Assembly: GCF_026241195.1 (NCBI RefSeq)
Contig: NZ_JAPFQO010000001.1
Location: 1 to 64,000 of the forward strand
DNA length: 64,000 nt
Reading direction: 5' to 3'
DNA from: Pontibacter anaerobius
GTDB lineage: Bacteria; Bacteroidota; Bacteroidia; Cytophagales; Hymenobacteraceae
Made by a program: the position numbers and the translations under genes. Position 1 is the stretch's first letter. Each line of letters opens with the position of its first letter. Shown here piece by piece: positions 59,197 to 64,000 of the stretch. The notes under the pieces are model-generated. The model was not told the origin of the DNA and made no database searches. It worked only from the letters and a program-made list of their open reading frames with translations.

Positions 59197-60588
59197 ATGA
59201 AAATCACTGGTAAATTTTTGCTTGCACTGCTGCTAACAGGTTCAGTGTGCACCTTTACATCATGCGACGATGACAACGATGGCGCGCCTGCTATAGAGGA
59301 GCCGCAAGGAGAGGAGATTGTGGTAACAGAGGGCCCAAACGGCACCGGTACCACCACCTGGACGGCCAACAACACTTATATATTAGATGGCTTCGTGTTC
59401 GTTAACTCCGGCCAGACCTTAACCATTGAGCCAGGCACAATTATTAAAGGCAAGCCGGGCGAGGGTGAGAATGCCAGTGCCCTTATTGTAGCGCGCGGCG
59501 GTAAGATCATAGCCCAGGGCACTGCCGACAAGCCGATCATCTTCACTGCACTGCAGGACGATGTGACCAAGGTAGATGATATGCCGCTGGATGCCACAGG
59601 ACAGTGGGGTGGTGTGATCATACTTGGTAGCGCTACTATTAATAAGACGGGCGGCGAGGGTGCCATCGAGGGTATACCTGCCGAGGAGCCGAGAGGAATC
59701 TACGGCGGCACCAACGATACCGATAACTCGGGCGTGTTTAAGTATGTTTCTATCCGCCATGCCGGTACGCTGATAGGGGGTGGCAACGAGATAAACGGCC
59801 TGACCATGGGCGGTGTCGGTTCCGGTACTACTATAGAGTATGTGGAAGTATACGGCAACCAGGACGACGGCTTTGAGTGGTTCGGGGGCACCGTGAACAC
59901 CAAATACCTGGTATCGGCCTTTAACGGCGACGACCAGTTTGACTATGATCAGGGCTGGAGAGGCAACAACCAGTTCTGGTTCGGCATCTACCGCGAGGGC
60001 GAAGGCGGTACAGGCGGCGAGTTTGATGGCGGTTCTAAGCCGGATGATGCTGTGCCATTCTCTATCCCAACTATCTCCAACGCTACCATACTTGGCGGCA
60101 AGTCGCTGGACGGGCAAAATGCCGTGATGCTGGTTGACAACGCCGGCGGTAAGATCTACAATAGCATCTTCGGTGAGTTTAGAGGCGGCATTGTGGTAGA
60201 GGATCTGGATGACGCCAACGTAGGCGACAGCCGCCAAAGACTGGAAGCCGGCGACCTGCTGTTCCGCAACAACATCTTCATGAGCATGGCGGACAACACC
60301 TTTGAGGGCATCACGGCTGTATCGGCCAACCAAGGCTACCTGCTTGACCACCTGAAGGCGACAGACAACAAGAACCTTGTAACTGCTGACCCGGTACTGG
60401 CGGGCATCAGCCGCCAGAACAACAAGGGCCTTAACCCGCTTGCCTCCTCCGGCAGCGCCGCCCTTTCTGGTGCCACCATGCCTGAAGGCAGCTTCTTTAA
60501 GAATGTGAACTACGTGGGTGCCTTTGATGGCACTACCAACTGGATGAAAGGCTGGACTTACATCGACCAGCTAGGTTATCTGCAATAG
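59197..60588 (+). CDS. β-helix-type outer-membrane/surface lipoprotein, predicted Pho-regulated
   Basis: A 463-aa lipoprotein (signal MKITGKFLLALLLTGSVCTF, lipobox TSC with C23, then acidic DDDNDG: a Bacteroidota surface-export type start). From about residue 50 it has β-helix-like turns: VNSGQTLTIEPGTIIKG, ASALIVARGGKIIAQGTAD and the PIIFTALQDDVT pattern; the middle contains EYVEVYGNQDDGFEWFGGT and DNAGGKIYNSIFGEFRGG. Such right-handed β-helix proteins are often found next to TonB-dependent receptors. It is 89 nt upstream of a large TonB receptor gene and separated from it by a terminator. The Pho box array in front suggests induction by phosphate limitation. No enzymatic motif was seen. Confidence 0.8.
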   Translation: MKITGKFLLALLLTGSVCTFTSCDDDNDGAPAIEEPQGEEIVVTEGPNGTGTTTWTANNTYILDGFVFVNSGQTLTIEPGTIIKGKPGEGENASALIVARGGKIIAQGTADKPIIFTALQDDVTKVDDMPLDATGQWGGVIILGSATINKTGGEGAIEGIPAEEPRGIYGGTNDTDNSGVFKYVSIRHAGTLIGGGNEINGLTMGGVGSGTTIEYVEVYGNQDDGFEWFGGTVNTKYLVSAFNGDDQFDYDQGWRGNNQFWFGIYREGEGGTGGEFDGGSKPDDAVPFSIPTISNATILGGKSLDGQNAVMLVDNAGGKIYNSIFGEFRGGIVVEDLDDANVGDSRQRLEAGDLLFRNNIFMSMADNTFEGITAVSANQGYLLDHLKATDNKNLVTADPVLAGISRQNNKGLNPLASSGSAALSGATMPEGSFFKNVNYVGAFDGTTNWMKGWTYIDQLGYLQ

Positions 60589-60596
60589 CAAAAGAT

Positions 60597-60637
60597 AGCG
60601 CCCGGCACTCCGACTAACGTAGCCGGGCGCTTTTTTT
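60597..60637 (+). terminator. terminator or attenuator between lipoprotein and TonB receptor genes
   Basis: The arms 60597-60606 and 60622-60631 pair over 10 bp (AGCGCCCGGC/GCCGGGCGCT), then a T tract. As the receptor gene starts 41 nt later without an obvious promoter, readthrough is likely. Confidence 0.8.
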
Positions 60638-60677
60638 ATGTTTCCTGGATTTTCTCACCAATCTTAATTTTTATACT

Positions 60678-63533
60678 ATGTTTTCTAAAATTACAGGCTT
60701 AGTAAGCTTGTTGTGCTTGAGTGCAACCATTGCATTTGCACAGAGTGGCATCATCAGAGGGCAGCTCACAAGTAGCGAAACCGGCGAAGAGCTGATAGGG
60801 GCTACCGTGGTAATAAAAAGTATATCCAACGGTGCAGCCACTGACCTGGATGGTAAATTTAACCTGAACAACATTGCGCCTGGCACTTACGAGGTGCAGG
60901 CATCCTACATCTCCTACGAGCCTAAAACGGTAACTGGGGTTGTAGTAAAGGCTAATGAAGTAACCGTGCTGAACATCCAATTAGGGTCAGCCACTACCAA
61001 ACTACAGGAAGTAGTGATAGAAGGCAGGGCCATCAAAAGCTCTGAAAACACACTGCGCAACACGCAGAAAAAAGCTGCCGTGGTGATGGATGGCGTTTCG
61101 GCGGAGCAGTTCTCCCGCAGCGGCGACAGCGACGCAGCGGCAGCCCTTACCCGCGTTACGGGCATCTCGCTGGAGGGCAGCAAGTATGTGTATGTGCGTG
61201 GCCTCGGCGACCGCTATGTGAAAACATCCCTCAACGGTGCCGAGATACCGGGCCTAGACCCGAACCGCAACACGGTGCAGATGGACCTTTTCCCCTCGAA
61301 CCTGCTCGATAACCTGACGGTGTCCAAAACTTTCACTCCCGATATGCCGGGCAGCTTCTCCGGCGGTTTTGTGAACATCACCACCAAAGATTTCCCCGAC
61401 AGGTTCACGCTGCAGCTCTCCACCTCCGTTGGCTACAACGATCAGGCTACCTTCAATAACAAATTCCTGAGCTCTAACAAGGGTAAAACTGATTGGCTAG
61501 GCTACGATGACGGAACCCGCGCCGTGCCGGATGCGATTAATTACACCATCCCTTACGAGAGCTTTACCAACAAGCAGCAGGCTGAGCAGATAGACCAGGC
61601 CACGAAAGCATTCAATACCGATATGGGCCCCACCCGCATCACAGCGCCTATCAACCGCTCGCACGCCTTCTCGCTGGGCAACCAGACCGAGCTTTTCGGC
61701 AGGCAACTTGGCTACGTGGTGGGCTTATCGTACCAGCGCAACTTCTCCTACTACAACAATGGCACTTTTGGCCTGTGGGAACTGAACAGCGCCGGGGCCA
61801 GCAGGCTGAACAACAATAGCTTGTATGAAGATGAAAAAGGTGTGGAAGAAGTATCGCTGGGCTTTCTGTCGAATTTTGCCTACAAGTTTAACAGCAACAA
61901 CAAGTTATCGCTTAACCTGATGCGCAACCAGAGCGGCAGCAACTCCAGCCGTTTCCTGTTCGGTACCTTTCCGGCCATCTCAGGCGTGAACGACGGGCGC
62001 GCGATATTCGAGTCGAGGGCGCTGCACTATACACAGCGTGCCCTGAACAGCGCACAGCTGAAGGGCGAGCACGTGGTGCCGGGGCTGAATAACAGTAAGA
62101 TCGACTGGCTGACCTCGTTCACGCTGTCGCAGCAGGATGAGCCGGACCTGCGCTTCTTTGCCAACGATTATTACCTGAACGGCTCCGACACCACTTACCG
62201 CATCCAGCTTGCAGCCTACACTTTGCCGGCACGCTTCTTCCGCGATCTGGATGAGATCAACCTGGATGTGAAAGTAAATGTGGAGACGCCGTTCGAGATC
62301 TGGAACGGACTGGAGGCAAAGACAAAGTTCGGTGCCGCCGCCCTGCTGAAAGACAGGAAATTCAGGGAGAACATTTACCGCTACCGCTTTAATGAAGGCT
62401 ACGGCTACAACGGCAGCATCACGGATTTCTTCTCGCCGGAGAAACTGGGCATAGTGGCCACGCCGCAGGACCCGGAGAGCGGCGGTATCTACCGCTATGG
62501 TGTGTACCTGCAGGACGGCACCCAGCGCACCAACAATTATGATGGAGAGGAGGCGGTGTATGCGGGCTATGGTATGATTGACCTGCCGCTGACCGAAAAG
62601 CTGCGTGTGGTGACAGGTGCCCGTGTGGAGGTAACTGACATCTTTGTGCAGAGCTTCAACAAATCGCTGGAGCCCGGCGACCTGAACCAGGTAGATGTGC
62701 TGCCGTCGGTTAACGCTACCTATAGCCTTACCGATAATATGAACCTGCGGGCGGGCTATTCCAGAACACTGGCAAGGCCAAACTTCCGTGAGATCGCGCC
62801 TTATACCTCGTTCGACTTTGTGGGTGAGCCGGCCTTTACCGGTAACGCTAACCTGGAGCGCACCACCATCGATAACTTCGACACAAGATGGGAGTGGTAC
62901 CCGAACCTGGGCGAGTACATCAGCGTGAGCGCCTTCTACAAAAACTTCCAGAACCCGATCGAGCGCACCATCAACACACTGGCGCAGAACAACGAGATCT
63001 TTATCCAGAACGTGGACAACGCCAAAGTATACGGGCTGGAGTTTGAGCTGAACAAGCGCCTGTCATTCGTCGCGCCTTTTCTGGAGAACTTTATACTTGG
63101 GTCTAACCTGTCGCTGATAAAATCAGAGGTAAGTATAAAAGCGCTGGAGCTGGAGCAGATCAGAGCCGTGCGCCCCAATGCGGATGATACCAGACCCTTG
63201 TTCGGACAGTCGCCGTTTGTAGCCAATGCCAGCCTGACATACCAGAGCGAGCCGCTGGGGCTGATGGCCACGGCCAACTACAACGTGTTCGGCGACAGGA
63301 TCTCGGCTATCTCGGTAGGGGGCACACCAAACATCTACGAGCGCTCGCGGCCAATGGCAAGCATAGTTGTGTCTAAACGTTTGGGCGATGCCTTCACGGC
63401 GAAGCTATCAGCGGATAACCTTTTTAACCCTGAGTTTGTGAACAGCCATGAGTATAACGGGCAGGAGTATATCTACTCTTCTTACAAGCAAGGGCGAACC
63501 TTCTCCGCCGGCATCACATTCCTGATCGACTAA
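60678..63533 (+). CDS. TonB-dependent receptor, predicted Pho-regulated
   Basis: Large outer-membrane transporter, 951 aa: signal peptide MFSKITGLVSLLCLSATIAFA, carboxypeptidase-regulatory-like domain (about 25-95, IRGQLTSSETGEELIGATVV), plug (about 115-245, EVVIEGRAIKSSENTLRNTQ; KKAAVVMDGVSAEQFSRSGD; GLGDRYVKTSLNGAEIPGLD), and a 22-strand barrel ending in the aromatic strand FSAGITFLID. The plug is of the type in which ALTRVTGISLEGSKYVYVRG is strongly conserved. There is no SusD partner; the preceding β-helix lipoprotein is the likely partner. The position beside the pst-phoU-porin genes and a Pho box suggests uptake of a phosphorus compound or of a phosphate-linked substrate. The substrate is unknown. 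Confidence 0.85.
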   Translation: MFSKITGLVSLLCLSATIAFAQSGIIRGQLTSSETGEELIGATVVIKSISNGAATDLDGKFNLNNIAPGTYEVQASYISYEPKTVTGVVVKANEVTVLNIQLGSATTKLQEVVIEGRAIKSSENTLRNTQKKAAVVMDGVSAEQFSRSGDSDAAAALTRVTGISLEGSKYVYVRGLGDRYVKTSLNGAEIPGLDPNRNTVQMDLFPSNLLDNLTVSKTFTPDMPGSFSGGFVNITTKDFPDRFTLQLSTSVGYNDQATFNNKFLSSNKGKTDWLGYDDGTRAVPDAINYTIPYESFTNKQQAEQIDQATKAFNTDMGPTRITAPINRSHAFSLGNQTELFGRQLGYVVGLSYQRNFSYYNNGTFGLWELNSAGASRLNNNSLYEDEKGVEEVSLGFLSNFAYKFNSNNKLSLNLMRNQSGSNSSRFLFGTFPAISGVNDGRAIFESRALHYTQRALNSAQLKGEHVVPGLNNSKIDWLTSFTLSQQDEPDLRFFANDYYLNGSDTTYRIQLAAYTLPARFFRDLDEINLDVKVNVETPFEIWNGLEAKTKFGAAALLKDRKFRENIYRYRFNEGYGYNGSITDFFSPEKLGIVATPQDPESGGIYRYGVYLQDGTQRTNNYDGEEAVYAGYGMIDLPLTEKLRVVTGARVEVTDIFVQSFNKSLEPGDLNQVDVLPSVNATYSLTDNMNLRAGYSRTLARPNFREIAPYTSFDFVGEPAFTGNANLERTTIDNFDTRWEWYPNLGEYISVSAFYKNFQNPIERTINTLAQNNEIFIQNVDNAKVYGLEFELNKRLSFVAPFLENFILGSNLSLIKSEVSIKALELEQIRAVRPNADDTRPLFGQSPFVANASLTYQSEPLGLMATANYNVFGDRISAISVGGTPNIYERSRPMASIVVSKRLGDAFTAKLSADNLFNPEFVNSHEYNGQEYIYSSYKQGRTFSAGITFLID

Positions 63534-63613
63534 CTAGAGAAACTGGTGGCCCGTGTAGGGTGAGAAGCACCGTGGCAGCCAGGAGCAGGCGGATTAGTCA
63601 CCCGATCTGCGAG

Positions 63614-63645
63614 AACCCGCCGTTTGGCGGGTTTCTTTATTTATG
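63614..63645 (+). terminator. terminator after the TonB receptor gene
   Basis: The arms 63614-63621 (AACCCGCC) and 63626-63633 (GGCGGGTT) pair over 8 bp with a GTTT loop, followed by TCTTTATTTAT. Confidence 0.85.
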
Positions 63646-63647
63646 GC

Positions 63648-63842
63648 TTAGAAGGTGGAAACAGGCGCATCGCCGCCGCAGGAGCGCAGCAGAAATATAG
63701 CTACCACGACCAACACAACCAGGGCTAACGACCCAAAGCAGCCGCAGCCGCCCCGGCCTCCCCGGCCTCCCCGGCCTCCTGTTCTGCCGCCGCCGCCGAA
63801 CAGCTTTCTTAAAAAATACAGTTTCAAAAGTCCTCTCCACAT
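63648..63842 (-). CDS. small Gly/Arg-repeat membrane protein
   Basis: A 64-aa protein from the ATG at 63842. N-terminal basic MWRGLLKLYFLRKLF, then GGGGRTGGRGGRGGRGGCG, then one hydrophobic helix CFGSLALVVLVVVAIFLLRS and a tail with CGGDAPVSTF. The repeat is encoded by three 9-bp CCCGGCCTC units (63752-63778, plus strand), so it could change in copy number by slippage. An upstream open extension to 63980 is unlikely to be translated. The family is unknown. It ends just beyond the terminator of the TonB gene, on the opposite strand. Confidence 0.6.
   Translation of the reverse strand: MWRGLLKLYFLRKLFGGGGRTGGRGGRGGRGGCGCFGSLALVVLVVVAIFLLRSCGGDAPVSTF
63752..63778. repeat. 9-bp tandem repeat (three copies)
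   Basis: Three exact CCCGGCCTC units in a row, inside the small Gly/Arg-repeat gene on the minus strand. This is a potential slippage site. Confidence 0.8.
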
Positions 63843-63945
63843 AGTTTTAGCAAAGTATAAGCCGTAAAAAAATCTCCCGCTGCAGCCAGGTGCAACGGGG
63901 GATAATTGGTACGTGAGAGGTTTTGCCAGCGTTTTGGCTATTGCC

Positions 63946-64000
63946 CTAGCTGATTGGCACCTTCCGAAGTATAGTTTCAATGAAGTCTTTGGTGCGGATA
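63946..64000 (-). CDS. possible C-terminal end of a gene entering from beyond the window
   Basis: The minus-strand frame that ends at TAG (63948-63946) is open for 17 codons to the window edge and reads IRTKDFIETILRKVPIS. Codon use is ordinary for the window. It is too short to identify and could be chance. Confidence 0.3.
   Translation of the reverse strand, partial: IRTKDFIETILRKVPIS

Overview
The window looks like chromosomal DNA of a Bacteroidota bacterium, most likely a Cytophagales/Hymenobacteraceae member close to Pontibacter (the genus is inferred from overall gene content, not proven). Reasons: promoters of the form TTG-N18/19-TAnnTTTG; many SusC-like/TonB-dependent receptors and SPII lipoproteins; a secreted protein with a type IX secretion C-terminal domain; a Bacteroidota-type ccmBCDEF cluster; and almost no clear Shine-Dalgarno sequences. 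Housekeeping genes predominate. No prophage, CRISPR array, IS transposase or rRNA operon was seen.

Layout. 0-6 kb (minus strand): aspA and rnd, a small acidic lipoprotein, an M28 peptidase lipoprotein, an orphan vsr endonuclease and a small WYL-like protein. 6-13 kb (plus): sucA, a two-lipoyl-domain sucB and lpdA, which together encode the 2-oxoglutarate dehydrogenase complex. 13-15 kb: secreted pentapeptide-repeat protein, a hypothetical and a PLDc_N-like membrane peptide. 15-20 kb (plus): MacB-type ABC exporter (ATPase, two paralogous permeases, HlyD-like adaptor). 20-25.5 kb: CHRD lipoprotein, membrane protein, GNAT, a beta-barrel receptor and a SpoU methyltransferase. 26-29.2 kb: mutS, tRNA-Gly(GCC), tRNA-Leu(UAA). 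29.4-32 kb: secreted DNA/RNA nuclease and a small lipoprotein. 32-38 kb (minus): the tightly packed elongasome operon mreB-mreC-mreD-mrdA-rodA. 38-40 kb: purN-purH. 40.8-48 kb: mixed housekeeping genes (SRPBCC, HAD, DUF4442, Fur family, T9SS cargo, UbiA family, Csp, KdsC, IscX, ferredoxin, DUF2520). 47.7-52.7 kb: ccmB-C-D-E-F cytochrome c maturation cluster. 52.9-63.5 kb: a phosphate region with pstS-pstC-pstA-pstB-phoU, an OprP-like porin and, divergently, a beta-helix lipoprotein plus a large TonB-dependent receptor.

Most interesting points. (1) The 568-bp divergent region at 58629-59196 carries nine 11-bp-periodic half-sites (CTTAAC/GGTAAA type) ending 10 nt before a TAnnTTTG box that faces the lipoprotein/TonB receptor pair, and four more half-sites with the same 10-nt geometry facing the porin. 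This is what a Pho box array should look like, and it makes the lipoprotein/receptor pair a predicted, apparently uncharacterised phosphate-starvation outer-membrane system. (2) The oligomer AAGTATA/TATACTT is strikingly over-used across the whole window, inside and between genes. (3) Intergenic spacers hold at least three families of palindromic or interspersed repeats (here called R1, R2, R3) that occur in the same relative order at several loci. (4) CcmE has the CxxxY heme-attachment variant in place of HxxxY.
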